A DNA stretch of 64,000 bases. It comes from Antennarius striatus. Lineage: Eukaryota; Chordata; Actinopteri; Lophiiformes; Antennariidae. Each line of letters starts with the position of its first letter. The stretch's first letter is position 1. A program made the position numbers and the translations under genes. The stretch is from NCBI RefSeq assembly GCF_040054535.1, contig NC_090785.1, forward strand, positions 20,527,001 to 20,591,000, written 5' to 3'. The notes under the pieces are model-generated. The model saw only the letters and a program-made list of their open reading frames with translations, made no database searches and was not told the DNA's origin. Below, one piece after another: positions 1 to 12,323 of the stretch.

Positions 1-1660
1 AAGTTATACTCTATTGTACTCTCTATCAGAGTGAAAGCAGTTAAAAATTGCTGTTGACTACGTGTCTCAAACAACTGTAGTTGAAACCTCGTGTGTTGAG
101 CTATATGTAAAGAAAACTATGTTACTGTCATTTTTATGTGGACAATAGCATTTGTTGAACTGGTTTACACTTGTTTCAATCTAAAATAAAACAGTTTGCA
201 TTAATCTCATCTGCTTTAGTCCGAAATAAATCCAAATCGATTATTTTCAGCTGACCAGTCACATGTTGTGACATATGAAGGAACCGTGTTACAAGTCATT
301 TTCTTGTCAATTTGCATAACAACAGCATCATTGAACATGTTTTACCTGGTTTCATTCCGAAAACAGCAACTTCATTTCATTTCAGACGTTTTACTCAGAA
401 ATGTGTCGTACAACGACTGTTTGTCGTTGTAACCCCACTTGTAGACACGTTTTACAATAATTTTTATGTCACTTTGAGTGGACAATAGCATTGTTGAACA
501 CAGCTGCATTTGTTTCAGTCTGAAATCAACAGTTTGACTTCATTCCCGCTGGATTAGTACAAAATAGTTCCAAAACCTCTGCTTCAGTTTAAAAGTTACA
601 AGTTGTGACATATGAAGGAAATATGTGTTACAGGTCATTTTCATGTAAATTTTAGTGACAAGATCATGGTTGAGCAATTTTGGACTATTCATTCTGATGC
701 AGGTGCTTGACTTCATTTCAGCTATTACAGTCAGAACCTGCTCCTAAACATCTGTTTTCAGCTGAAAATTCACATTTTCAGATATATGCAGGAAGACCTG
801 TGTTACAACTCATTTTCTTGTCATTTTTGGGTCACAATAACATCGTTAAACATGTTTCCACTTTGTTTCAGTCCGAAATCAACAGTTTGATTTTCCTTCT
901 AGCTATTTCAGTCAGAAATACAACTAACACAACTGTTTTTAGTTGAAAGCCTCAGGTGTTGAGATAAATGCTGAAAGCCTATGTTACAAGTAATTTGTAT
1001 GATACCTTGAGTGGACATTGTTGAACATGTTTGGATTGATTTCACAGCAGTTTGCTTTCATTTCAGATGAATTAGTCCAAAACAGCTCTAAGACGACTGC
1101 AAGTCACTTAACATATAAAGGAAGCGTGTTACAAGTCATTTCATTGTCCCTTGGATTGAGAATAGCATCGTTGAATATGTTTGGCCTGGTTTCAGTCCAA
1201 AAACAGCAGCTTGACTTTATTTCAGTTGTTTTACTCCGAAACGTGTCTTAAAACGAGTGTAGTTGAATCCTCACGTGTTGATATATATATATATAAGAAA
1301 ACCTGTGTTACTGTAATTTTTATGTGGACAATAGCATTGTTGAACTGCTTTTGCACTTGTTTCAGTCTGAAAAGCAACGTTTTGACTATGTTTCAACTGT
1401 TTTAATCTGAAACAGAAGTAGAATGTGTTTTCAGCTAGTCACATGTGACATATGAAGGGAAAACCCTGTTATAAAGTCATTTTCATAATAATATTGTCAG
1501 TTTTAGTGACAATATTATTGTTGAGTAATGTTGGACTGCTTTGACTCTGATAACAAGTGTTTGACTTCATTTCAGCCATTTCAGTCAGAAACGTCTCCTG
1601 TGTTTTCAGCTGACAATTCACATGTTGAGATATATGAACAAAACGTGTTCAAGTAATAAG
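1..1660. repeat. Degenerate tandem satellite, ~170-bp monomer
   Basis: A recurring block (a tgttaca-like word, then cattttt.tgt, agcattgttgaac, tgtttcagtc.gaaat, tcagctg, acatatgaagga) returns at about 120, 286, 449, 625, 800, 981, 1125, 1305, 1465 and 1645. The spacing averages about 169 bp and runs through the left edge. Monomers are clearly diverged and some share extra similarity with the next-but-one copy. Short ORFs in it are chance. Confidence 0.8.
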
Positions 1661-2352
1661 TAATAATATCTCTGAGGCAGGGGATACTGTGAGGGAATTT
1701 GTTTTACTTAAGGGACATAAGAAAAAAGAGGACACACACAGTGAGAGACTAACTTGCAAAGGTGCTGTTGGTTTCATAAACCAATTGGGCGCGGAGAAAG
1801 AGTCATGTCCCCGAAAGATCGGGGAGCACATGCGAGACAAGAGGAGGTGAGAATCGCGCAAAAAGAGACTAAGAAAAACCGTACGGATTAATGACAGTGT
1901 GGTGGCGTTTAGTTCGTGTTTCCACGAGCTTGGTGCTAAATTTGGAGCAAGTTAGCGAGGGAGTGACAACGTGTGGAGTCACCAGTTTTCGCTGCCACAG
2001 AGGGAGCAGGTGTGGATCAATTCTCCGTCGAGGAGCATCCATTCTAACGGACTGGGAGTTCGCTCGAGCAGTGCTACAAGCTCAATAGCAGCAAGATACA
2101 CCAAGAACTACAAGCGCCGGGCCTGCAACGCATGCGGATTGGGTATTTAGGTATTTAGTTATTATTACCGGTTTAGAGTAAGTTTTATTTCAGTACCTGT
2201 TGGACTGTTGATATTACTTGTTGAATTTTGTGATAATGCCATGTGTTCTTGTGTGTTGACAAATACACGTATGTTGTTAAATGCGATTGCATGTCATTCA
2301 CTGAAAGGAGTAGTACTATATAGTACTATTCCAAAGCTAAAAGGGAACGGTA
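1661..2352. other. Unassigned sequence between satellite and transposon remnants
   Basis: No gene or repeat family is recognised. A 65-codon ORF at 1891-2088 has no family resemblance. The stretch could be leader/LTR sequence of the retroelement remnants that follow, but I see no clear ends. Confidence 0.4.
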
Positions 2353-2462
2353 AAAGTAAATAGAAATACAAAGGATCACCAACTCATCAACGGTAGGATC
2401 TGAAACAACAAACTCAGGTTTGTTGTTTCCATAGTATTTACTAGGGACAGGAAAGGGGAGCT
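2353..2462 (+). repeat. ~105-bp direct repeat, copy 1
   Basis: Shares ctcatcaacggtaggatctg and flanking sequence with 4511-4618 in direct orientation. Similarity does not extend beyond about 110 bp, so these are not complete LTRs. Confidence 0.6.
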
Positions 2463-3091
2463 AAATAAATGGAGGCACCGCCGGGATATATTTAATCGTC
2501 TATCCTTGTCCAATATATATGCTTGGGGGGGTTTAAGTCTATTATAAAATGATTCATAAGCTGTGGCAACAAAACTCTCAACGAACAAAAGCTGCTGAAA
2601 TAAAACCCAGAGAGAATACCAATAACCAACGTGTTATATAGCAAAACTTAACTCACAAAATGTCCTTAATCCAGAACTGGTGCAAAGGTGAGGGGTTAAA
2701 CCCACAACATGTTCTGGAAGTTGGCAATATCCCTGAAGAGGCGATATTGAAAAGTCCCTGGAAAACCTAAAAGCATTGGGTAGGGTCAGGGTAAGAATGA
2801 AGCTGTTTTGATCCAGTTACAGGAAATTATATTCCCTACTGGGAATGTAGACAGAAGGTGAATCTAGATCTCATTCCAAGGGAGGTGGTACCAGTAATAG
2901 GGGGACCACCATGGTTTATAAATGAGGCTGGAAGTGCTCCAACTCCTGTAACGCTTGCTAGTGCAGGGCATCAAGAAAAGGCCGACCAGGGTCAACCTGA
3001 GGTGGGGCCATCAAACCCCACAGAATCTCTCATACAAGCCATGGGTTTTTTTTCACGAGGCCCATGCGACCATCACAAGATGGGAATGCTT
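2463..3091. other. No recognised feature
   Basis: An 83-codon ORF at 2858-3109 resembles no family I know. The sequence is probably old retroelement debris given its flanks. Confidence 0.3.
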
Positions 3092-4370
3092 TTAACCCTA
3101 GAACACTAACGCTAAAATAAGTAACACCATCACTAACGTTGGGTATATTTTACCCGATACAATATCCTGGATAAAATACAGTTTTCATCAATTTATGTAA
3201 AAGTACAACACTGTATGACAAACTGTAGTACTCTTCTTTAATTTCAAAATATGCAATATCACATACATTTAAAAAAAGGTACCATGGTGGACCCTTTAAC
3301 CCTAGAACACTAACCTCGGATGATTTTCACCCACACAATTCTTGTCATGTGCTTTTCACTGTGTTGCCATCGTCTGAGTTCCATGGGTCCTTGGGTAGCT
3401 TCAAGCTGCTCACTGATGTTATTAATTGTATGTTTGTTTCCCCCCTCCCATCTATGGTTTTTTCAAGAGGCATGTGTTCGGGTGATTTTCACCCGACTTT
3501 AGTGATAGAGGGTAACATATTTTACGGGTGGAATTTACCCAACGTGAGTGTTTGTGTGTTTAAATCAGGCATTTTTAGCACTTTCCAATGGAAACAACCT
3601 TCAGGCCGGCCACATTCCCTGCCCCATTTCATCCACAGCTGTCATCCTGACACCAAAAACCTAACTTTGGTGTCCTTCCATGACACAGCACACACAACCA
3701 AGTATTGGACCCTGATGTGATCAAATTTTACAACCAAACAAAGGGAGGTGTTGATACTTTCGACCAGATGTGTGCTCAATACAGCTGTGGAAGAAACACC
3801 AAGAGGTGGCCACTGTGTGTGCTATATGGCATGATGAACGCTGGTGTGATAAAGTCATGGATCATTCACAAGGAGAATGCCATGAAGAGAGGTGACCCAC
3901 AAATGAAGAGGAGGCAGTATAGGCAGGCTTTGGCAATGGCACTCATCAAGACATGGGCACAACACAGGTGTCATGTCTGCCATCGACCAGTGTGTCCTCG
4001 CCATTACTACCCTGCCTGTACCAACTGCATGTAAGGCATAAGGTAAGTTAAAATTTGTCCCAGAATTTGCATGTAATCCTTAATTAATATAATGTTTATG
4101 AATAAACATCACTTAATGTTAATTTCCAAGGAAATTCATATAGTCAAAAAAATTTGGTGATTTTTTCCCTCTCAAAAAAAGCCATTTTTTATCTCTCTCT
4201 CCCACAGTTGTCAATGATGCAAGAAGACTGTGCCTTCACCAGACAAGGCTCACATGTCCTAGGAATGGGTGAACCAAAGAACAAGTTCCCAGCTCCATTT
4301 TTTTTTTTTGTTATGAAATTTAGTGGTCAGGATGACCCGTTTTTACAATAATTTTGCTGCCTTTTTAAAC
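3092..4370 (+). mobile_element. piggyBac-like DNA transposon remnant
   Basis: TTAA followed by CCCTAGAACACTAAC occurs at 3092 and again at 3296, matching the TTAA target plus CCCTAG-type terminus of piggyBac elements. Subterminal motifs with gttgggta...ttttaccc occur in both orientations (about 3135 and 3520-3550). A transposase fragment follows at 3705-4034. The right terminus is not clear. Confidence 0.7.
3705..4034 (+). pseudogene. piggyBac transposase C-terminal fragment
   Basis: This 109-aa ORF contains FYNQTKGGVDTFDQMCAQYS and KRWPLCVLYGMMNAGVI, hallmarks of the IS4-like DDE domain of PGBD/piggyBac transposases. It ends with a Cys-rich motif (CHVCHRPVCPRHYYPACTNC) like the piggyBac C-terminal zinc-binding region. 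The N-terminal half, including the first catalytic aspartates, is missing, so the copy is dead. Confidence 0.85.
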
Positions 4371-4510
4371 GATTGCATGCTTTTTCGGGTGTCCCCCCCA
4401 CACCGCCAGGGCAGGAGAATCTGGACCTCTGGTGGGAGCTAGTCAGAGCTGGACGAACTCAGAGCTTGCGTGTCAGTACTCACTGCCATGCAGAAGAAGA
4501 ATGCCCCCAC

Positions 4511-4618
4511 ACCTAAATAGAAAAACAAAGCACCACCTCGAGCTCATCAACGGTAGGATCTGAAACAACGAACTTAGGGTAGACACCCATAGTATTTGCT
4601 AGGGACAGCAAAGGGAGG
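4511..4618 (+). repeat. ~105-bp direct repeat, copy 2
   Basis: Partner of 2353-2462. The two copies bracket the piggyBac-like remnant. Confidence 0.6.
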
Positions 4619-4689
4619 GTACATCAACCAAGAGAAGGTTGATGTAGGTTAAGCCCAAGCCTTACCATCCTTACTGTAATATTAAAGAT

Positions 4690-5660
4690 AATTTTCTTGG
4701 TTCATGTCCAGAATTCAAAACGCTCTCTGAAAATGACATCTTGAAATGGATCAAAATGAATAAATGCACATTAAAGAGGCTATGCAACATCTGTAAGGAG
4801 ATTCACCTAACTATTCTCCATGACGTCAATGTAACCAAATCAGCCATAGTGATGTTGACATCCTCTCCCTCAGAGCTCCTTTACATGGACAAACCCAATC
4901 GCTCCCATAAAGTTATGTTAAAAGTTATCAGTGTGTGTTTTCACAATGGTTAGAAGACCTTAAAATCAAGAGCCGTCCTTGATGATGGTGCTGACAGGTC
5001 CTTTCTCCTTCCTCAAGCTGTTCAGTTGTTGGACCTCACAACCCATCCCAAGGCCGTCTCGCTACGCACAGTAAAGTATATAGTGCAATTAAATGAAGCA
5101 TCTGTATCTTTTGAAATTTCTTCTATTAACGGACCAACATGTAATCAGTAATGCATTCACTGCAGACAATCAGAACACATATATCCTGTGAGACAACTAC
5201 AACAGCAGTATCACCACCTCAGAGATGTTCCATTACAACCTGTTGACCATGCATGCCCCTTGTACTAATCGGCTCAGATTATGCCCATTATGCCATGAAC
5301 CCAGATTTGAAATCAACTTCCAATTCAATCCTTTATCTGCGCCACATTTCGGAGGAAGCTGGGAGCGAGAGATAAAATCAATAAAAATGAGACCCTTGAT
5401 GGCTGAAAGTGGATTTGTCATCAGACAAGGCAAGCAATGATCCTGATGTAATGCACCATCTCCCACTAGATTCAATGTCAAACAGTAAATATTGGCTTTC
5501 AGAGAAAGGAGACCCCAAAGAGCTGGCACATTGCCTCCAATGGAACTGCCTCACTGACATGTTTGAACTTAAAGGCCATTGCGTATATTTCCTCCTAATT
5601 TGCCAACCTTGCTCAGCAACAGAAGTTCGCAGGACTAAAATCATCATTTAAGGTCGAGAA
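4690..5660 (+). pseudogene. BEL/Pao-type LTR retrotransposon polyprotein remnant
   Basis: Collapsed pieces in order: a zinc-knuckle-like segment (4741-4850, CNICKEIHLTILHDVN); an aspartic-protease-like segment (4974-5090) reading AVLDDGADRSFLLPQAVQLL, where DDG is the protease motif of BEL/Pao; then an integrase tail (about 5310-5385) reading FNPLSAPHFGGSWEREIKSIK split by frame breaks. Reverse transcriptase and RNase H, which should lie between protease and integrase, are deleted. Several stops confirm it is dead. Confidence 0.75.
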
Positions 5661-6690
5661 ACACTCTGTTTCAAAATTAATACGACTCCCTGGCATTACG
5701 GAAGAAGAAACCATTTAACGTATTTGCTTCACAAATCCAGGGTGCGGCTGTTAGAAATAACCTAAAAATATCAAAAACTACATCCCCCCTCCACCCCACC
5801 AGGTGGTGGAAGCTCTTCCTGTCTGACATTACCACCCCTATATAGGCAAGAATGGGCAGGACTTCCTTTGTTACTAAATACATGCTGCTGAAGCTGGTGA
5901 TGTATGCTGTGTGTAGTGATGTCTGAATGACAACCCATGGGGCTTTGAATCGTTTGCAACAAATGTGCCGAAAACTGTCATTACTCGGCGCCCCATTCAT
6001 TGTGGATGTGGGCGTCCTCTGCTGGCAAGAGTGTCTGTACTGCAATCACACAACGGTCAGTGAGCCCAGAAAAAAGTGCTTTGACGTTTACTTTTTTGCA
6101 TATACTTACTGAGTAAAACCGAATCTAATTTACTTTGTGCTCATCCTTGCTTTCTATATCATTGCTATATACCATAGCAAATTGATTCATGATTATTGGT
6201 CCTTGCAGGGTTCAATAAAGCAAAAAGAGATATAGATTACATGTTCATACATGTCTATGTAATATAAATACATGTGTTTGTGTGCATGAGTGACAGGATA
6301 ATCAGGACCACTGGCAAAGCATACAAAGTCTATGTTGTGAGATGAAAGTCGGCATTCCGACTTGAATCCATGATGTTAACAAACCTTGTGTTCCTAAGAA
6401 GAATGTGAACATGGTTATACTCTAGGGTAAAAGGAAGTGGATAAGGGTATGAACGTCTGTCAAAATTCAATTAGCTGGTTAAAAACTTTTGTCAGAGTTT
6501 GTTGATTACATGTTCTAATGAGAGAGATGTTTGTTGATTCTGGGGGACGGGAATTTCACATTCCTATTTGCTTCTACCCGTCAGCCCTTTTTTTCGAACG
6601 TTGTTGATGTTGTAAATGTGAAGAAGGTGTGAACTGCTATATTAACATGTCCGAAAAAATAAACAAAATAAATAAATCTGAAGAACTGTC
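5661..6690. other. Unassigned, transposon-flanking sequence
   Basis: No gene recognised. The first part may still be retroelement sequence downstream of the BEL/Pao integrase. An ORF of 122 codons on the minus strand (5677-6045) has no family resemblance. Confidence 0.35.
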
Positions 6691-6845
6691 TTGTTTGACA
6701 TCATTATTTGTAGAAGAACACTTATATTCTTGTACATTTGTTTGACAAGTTTGTTTTCATACGCGAAGTGGGGAGCCAAGTGGGGGTTCTTATGCATTGT
6801 TATTCAAAAACAACAGTTTTTCCACCGTCTTGGACACATTTTCCC

Positions 6846-8340
6846 CTACTTTGGAGAAGACTCACACGTCCAGAGGACGCTGGTGTTGCCAAATACTGGT
6901 TCGGCAGGTGGGAACAGGTTTGGGTAGGAGGTCCTGTGCTCTTCCCAATACCACGTAGGATCCGAGGATCTATCACGTGGCGGTGCAGACAGATACCGCT
7001 GCACCTCAACTATGGTATCAGCAGTGGCATTTCTGGAGGCTGTCGCCTCTTCAGCATCTCTGTCGAACCGCCTTCCACAGGTCGATGGCTGAAAATAGGA
7101 CATAAGAGAAAATGTAGTTAGTAAATGGATAAATATGGATAAACCTTCATACATGAATTGTCTACCTTAGGAAGTTGCAGCTGGTTCGGCGGGACGTCAG
7201 TTGAAGCCGGCGGCTCCGCTTCTCGGGTTAGATTGCGCAGGGAGGCAGCACATTCTGATTTCAGCCGACGCACAGCTGATTCGATATTAGCAGGGCTCTG
7301 GAAACCGAGTCTTGAACCTCGGATCAAGCGGTGATGCAAGCGAAAAGACGCTTGTGGTCTCTATTCAGCAGAACTTCTCATTGACGATACGTGTCAGGTT
7401 CACATCGAGCTCTTTCGCCATGTCATTCGTCTCCTGTGCCGTTCCTTCACTCAATGCATATTTCAGCATTCTGATAAGTGGAATGACTTTGGCTCCCGAC
7501 AACTCTTGTTTCTTGTGACAGTTCCACAGTAACAGCATGAAAGGGTGCCAACATCCTGACAAAGTGCTAAACACACTCAAATTCATTGGCACTCAGTGGC
7601 TGCAGGTCCGTGGCCAGAGCAACTGCGACTGCATTACCCTGCAGCATATGGTAGGTGCTGTTCCAGCGAGTATCAACCTCGATAATCCGTTTGTGTGAAG
7701 GGCGGCCCAATTACACCGGGATCTGTTGAAGCTTCTCCCTGGCAGTGGTGCTAGTCATAAAATAGGGGACCACACGCCTCGCCTTTGCGCGTATGTCACC
7801 AAGTCCGGTAGTAGCATCCATGGACTTCCTCACCACTAGATTCAGTGCATGTTCCAGGCAGACTACATGCCCCAACTGGAGGATATTCACCGCAGCAATC
7901 ATATTTTGCGGCAGCATCGGTCAGCAAACACTTCACTTTATCCTCCAGTGCCATTCCTTTATAAGGTCCAGAGCAGTGCGGTGATATTCTCCGCCGTGTG
8001 ACTTACTGGGAATGGCCAAACTCCTAACTGTGTGATGGATAGTTCACCTGCATGGATGGAATAACAGGTGACAGCAAGATACACATCCATGTTGATGGAG
8101 GTCCACATGTCTGCGGTCAGACTGACGCTGTCAACGTTCTGCAGTGCTCCCTTGGCCTTGTCCTTTTCCTCCACATAGTTCCTCTCCACCATAGCTTTAA
8201 CTGCCTGCCTAGATGGGAGGGTGTATATCGGGTTCAGTTTAGTCACCAGAGCACGAAAGCCAGGATCCAGACACCGTAAATGAAGGGCTGAGAGTTCATC
8301 ACAACAAAATCCACAAGAGCTCTTTCCAGCTCTTGCTTCC
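6846..8340 (-). pseudogene. hAT-family (ZBED-like) transposase, decayed
   Basis: Read from right to left on the minus strand: ELERALVDFVVMNSQPF (about 8280-8330); after a one-base frameshift, FRALVTKLNPIYTLPSR and VSLTADMWTS (8246-7959), the RNase-H-like core start; then HVVCLEHALNLVVRKSMDA (7917-7711), the conserved C.HxLNL motif; and finally a dimerisation tail AVRRLKSECAA, NATADTIVEVQRYLS and YWEEH (7340-6850). Frame breaks separate these blocks and the N-terminal BED zinc finger was not found. Related to ZBED1/ZBED4-type elements. Confidence 0.85.
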
Positions 8341-8647
8341 TGGTCCCTGAAATATGAATGTTAGCAGAATGCATAAGTATTAGAAAGGTGCAAATGTTAA
8401 GGTGCATATATCTAACTGTATGATACAGGCATACCGCTATGTGTGTGATTTGAAGTTCTATGGTTATTTTTAAGTCATAGTCAACTTTGTCAAATGTACA
8501 ATATATGCATGACATACAGCAGAGATGAGATTACAGTCCTCTCAGACCCACAAGCAATAAAAAACACAAAAGGACCGCTCTAGTGGGAGAGAGGCTCTGC
8601 TATGTGTGCATCATATCCTATCCCAAATAGGTTTTTGGTAACACTTT

Positions 8648-9412
8648 ATTTTAAGGTACACCTATTCACCATTAATTAGTTGCTTATTAACATGCAAATT
8701 AGTAACATATTGGCTCTTGATTAGTCATTATTAAGTACTTATTAATGCCTTGTTCTGCATGGCCTTATTAAACAACCAGTAAGCGGTTTAATAAATGAGG
8801 TATTAGTACTTGTGCTGTCTTTGTTATTCTACCACTGAATGAGAGGGAACCTACTGTATAGAAAGATCCATTTTCAAACAAGTAACCCGTCACTTCTTTA
8901 TTGCAGTAGTTATGTGCTATAACATATTAACTAATTGTGAAAAGGAGGCAACTTTAGATTAGGGAACATGTGTTGGTTAATAAGTGTTCAACTATTAGTG
9001 AATTAGTAATGATCAAGATGTCACTTTAGTATGGGTAACATATTCTAAGTAACAAAGACTTAATTTAGAGTTATTTGGACACTTAATATTTGTAATTTTG
9101 TGTTTTGTTATGTTCATTAAGTGGTATTAAGGGAGACTAACTATTCCTGGGGTACTACAACCTTATTAAGTCCATACTAAGTAAAGCATATTGAGATCGT
9201 AATTTATATACAACTTCCTTAATACTAATAAGCAAGAATTCTGAGGTTATTGAGGGAAGACTCTTAGTTAGTGGCTTACTGGTTGTTTAATAAGGCCATG
9301 CGGAACAAGGCATTAATAAGTACTTAATAATGACTACTTAAGAGCCAGTATGTTACTAATTTGCATGTTAATACGCAACTAATTAATGGTGAATAGGTGT
9401 ATCTTAAAATAA
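8648..9412. mobile_element. Foldback MITE with ~145-bp terminal inverted repeats
   Basis: The left arm (8648-8790) and right arm (9266-9412) are near-perfect inverted copies; both contain tattcaccattaattagtt and gtcattattaagtacttatt (right arm read on the other strand). The central ~475 bp is AT-rich and codes for nothing. Flanking target duplications are not clear. It is non-autonomous; the superfamily is undetermined. Confidence 0.85.
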
Positions 9413-9621
9413 AGGTTTTTACCAGGTTACCAGGTTTTTATTCACCAAAATGTAGACTCATCGCCCCTAAACAGATGATAAATGTCCTTAATATTGTTTA
9501 CTACAAGCAAAGGTTCTAGCGGCTTACTGTTTGAGACATCACTACAGCAGCAGCATTTTCATGTCTGGCTTGGTAATGCCTCATCATTGATAACGTGTTC
9601 CCAGGTGCTGGGAACAAAGCA
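9413..9621. other. Short spacer
   Basis: No feature recognised between the foldback MITE and the LINE 3' end. Confidence 0.4.
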
Positions 9622-11579
9622 AACACCATCCATCCATCATCTACCGCTTTTTCGGGGCACGGTCGCGGGGGCAACAATCTCAGGAGGGATGCCAATCCCA
9701 AAGGTCCCAAACCCCATATACTCCCGATGTACTCCCCACAAGATACCACGAGGGACACGATCGAATGCCTTCTCCAAGACCCACAAAGCACATGTGGACT
9801 GGTTGGGGAAACTCCCATGAACCCTCATGCACTCGATGAAGAGTGTAGCGCTGGACCAGTGATCCACGACCAGGACGAAAACAAACCGCATTGTTGATTA
9901 ATTGTTCCCCGTGAATCTGCACTTCGACCAAAAGACGTTCCCCACAGTTGGAACACACCCTCCGGTCCCCCTTTTTGAAAAAAAAAAGGGACCACTGCCG
10001 CGGTCTGCCAATCCAGAGGTACCGTCCCCGACTGTCATGCAATGTTACAGAGACGTGTCAACCATGACAGCCCGTGCAGGGGATGTCATGGTTGACAGGA
10101 TGTGCAGATCCAGAGAATTGAGTTTCTCAGGGCGAATCTCATCAAACCCCGGTGCTTTGCCACCAAGGAGTTTGGCAACCAACTCGGTGACTTCAAGCTT
10201 GGGTGATGGACGAGTCCACCTGCCAGTACTTGTCAGCTGCCTCCAGAGTCCCACAATTCAACAAGATTTGATAGGACTCCTTCTTCAGCTTGACGGCATC
10301 CCTTACTTCTAGTGTCCACAACCGGGTTCAGGGGTTACCCCCTGCGACAGGCACTAGAAACCTTGCAACCACAGCTCCGAGCAGCCGCTTCGACAATGGA
10401 GGCGGAGAACATGGTCCACTCTGACTCAATGTCCCCAGCCTCCTAAGGGATCTGGGAGAAGCTCTCCCGGAGATGGGAGTTGAAGACCTCACAGACATAG
10501 GGTTCCAGCAGACTCGCAAAACACTTTTGGGCCTGCCGAGTCTGTCCTCCCCCTGCTCTGCGAGCAGATCCAACTCACCACCGGGTGGTAATCGGTTGAT
10601 AGCCCTTGCCCCTCTCTTCACCCGAGTGTCCAACACACGGTCGGAGGTCTGACGACACGACAACAAAGTCGACCATCAACGTCAACCTCCAGCTTCGGGT
10701 GTCCTGGTGCCATGTACACTTTTTGGACATCTGGACAAACTGTGACTAGCACATAAGTCCAATAACAGAACACCACTCGTGTTCAGATCGGGGAGGCTCA
10801 CCCCTTTCCAGGTCTCATTGTCATTGACCACGTGAGCGTTGAAGCCCCCAAGGAGTCCCCAGTTGGACTCTTTTCAGTACTCCTCCCAGGGACTCCAAGA
10901 AGGTATTCCGCACGCCATTTAGCCCGGAGGTCGGAACGACAGTGAGACACCTGTCCCCAACCAAAAGGCGTAGGGACGTGACCCTCTTGTTCACCGGGGT
11001 GAACTCCAACATATGCCGGCTGAGCTGTGGGGCCACAAGCAAGCCCACACCAGCCTACCGCCGCTCACCTTGGGAAACACCAGAAAAGGGGCGAGTCCAG
11101 CCCCTCTCAAGGGTTTAGGTTCCAGAGCCCAAGCTGTGGGTGGAGGTGAGCCCGACTATATCTAGTCGGTAACGCTCAACCTTCCTCAGAAGCTCTGGCT
11201 CCTTTCCTCTCAGCGAGGAGACAATCCATGTCCCTAGCTAGATTCTTTGGGGATTGGGTTGTCAAGCCACATGCTGACGACTGCCACCCAATCCACACTG
11301 CACCTGTCCGCTACGGTTTCCTCGGCAGGAGGTGAGTCCACCAAAGGTTGGGCCCATGTCGTCCTTTCGGGCTGAGCCCGGCCCTGTAAGCAGAGGCCCG
11401 GCCACCTGGCGCTCGCATAAAAGCCCAAACCCCGGGCCTGGCTCCAGGGTGGGGCCCCGATTGCGCCATAACAGGGGACCTCAAGGACCTTGATTTTTTT
11501 GCCATCAAAAGGGGTTTTTTACTGCTCTTCGTCTGGCCCGTCACCCAGGACCTGTTTGCCAAGCAGGCAAACAGGTCCT
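9622..11579 (-). mobile_element. LINE family A (non-LTR retrotransposon), decayed copy
   Basis: The 3' end at 9622 shows the (ATCC)n tail next to atctaccgctt. Reading the minus strand 5' to 3': leader with PKGRHGPNLWWTHLLPRK (about 11340); endonuclease region with LLVAPQLSRHMLEFTPVNKR (11048-10960), then VLDTRVKRGA (about 10620); KLEVTELVAKLLGGKAPGFD and RT entry (10240); then C-F-V-Y/L-EKAFDRVPRGILWG palm sequence (9780). Many frameshifts, and an internal deletion removes the FADD motif through the C-terminus. The 5' end at 11548-11578 is a perfect 13-bp inverted duplication. The clade was not determined (Rex/Babar- or RTE-like). Confidence 0.85.
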
Positions 11580-12159
11580 CCCTAGCAGGAGCATAAAGCC
11601 TCTGATGCCATAGCTATGCTCCCCTTTGAAATATGCGAGGACTCCGGTTCTTTATTCAGATGGTATCTTTATTGGCGGCTTCAATATCTAGCATGGCTAG
11701 CTTAACGTTGCATCTTTAATCGTCATCACCACCATCACCACCATCGTAGAACTACAAACAGACACAAAATAACAATAAACTTACAGTACAGCAATAACAC
11801 AAAGTTGAAATAAAGTTATACAACAAATCAGACTTACCACTTTGTCCGCTTGCAGCTCCAAAATGGGAGGAGGTTAGTCTTTTATCTTTAAATTTTTATT
11901 TCTCTGGACAACTTAAACATGTCCGCTATCCATCCTTTTTGAACCCACATTTCACCCACACAATCCACCTGTTCCCAACGAACTTGCACTTGAACAGGGT
12001 GTAGTATGACCTCTGTAGGTCAAATAGGTAATAGCTGCTGGACAAAAATTTTACAACAGCAGTTGCACGCCCACCAATCACGTAAAGTGATTCCTTAAAG
12101 TATACAAAAATTGGTCTCCAAAGAAAACAAAAAACGATAGGGACTCTGAGTCCCTTTAC
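11580..12159. other. No gene; possible retroelement flank
   Basis: Contains a short CAC/CAT-rich microsatellite near 11728-11746. It may be the 3' portion of the BEL/Pao copy whose coding end starts at 12160, but I see no LTR boundary. Confidence 0.35.
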
Positions 12160-12323
12160 TCAGCTAATAACAGTAGCAGTTTTGTGTATGGCTCTCTCTA
12201 AATAGAGTGGCTGAGATGTGCGTGTGCCTTTGTTGTTCTGTGTCGTGTCACAGACTGACAACCTAACTCTTCTGTACCTATTGTCAGCAGCTGGGAAGAC
12301 TTCCACTACCTTTCCCAACTTCC

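Noticed and set aside
2353..4618. Direct repeats as a pair of LTRs around a retroelement
   Set aside because: Similarity covers only about 105 bp, lacks TG...CA ends and brackets a piggyBac-like remnant, not retroviral coding order.
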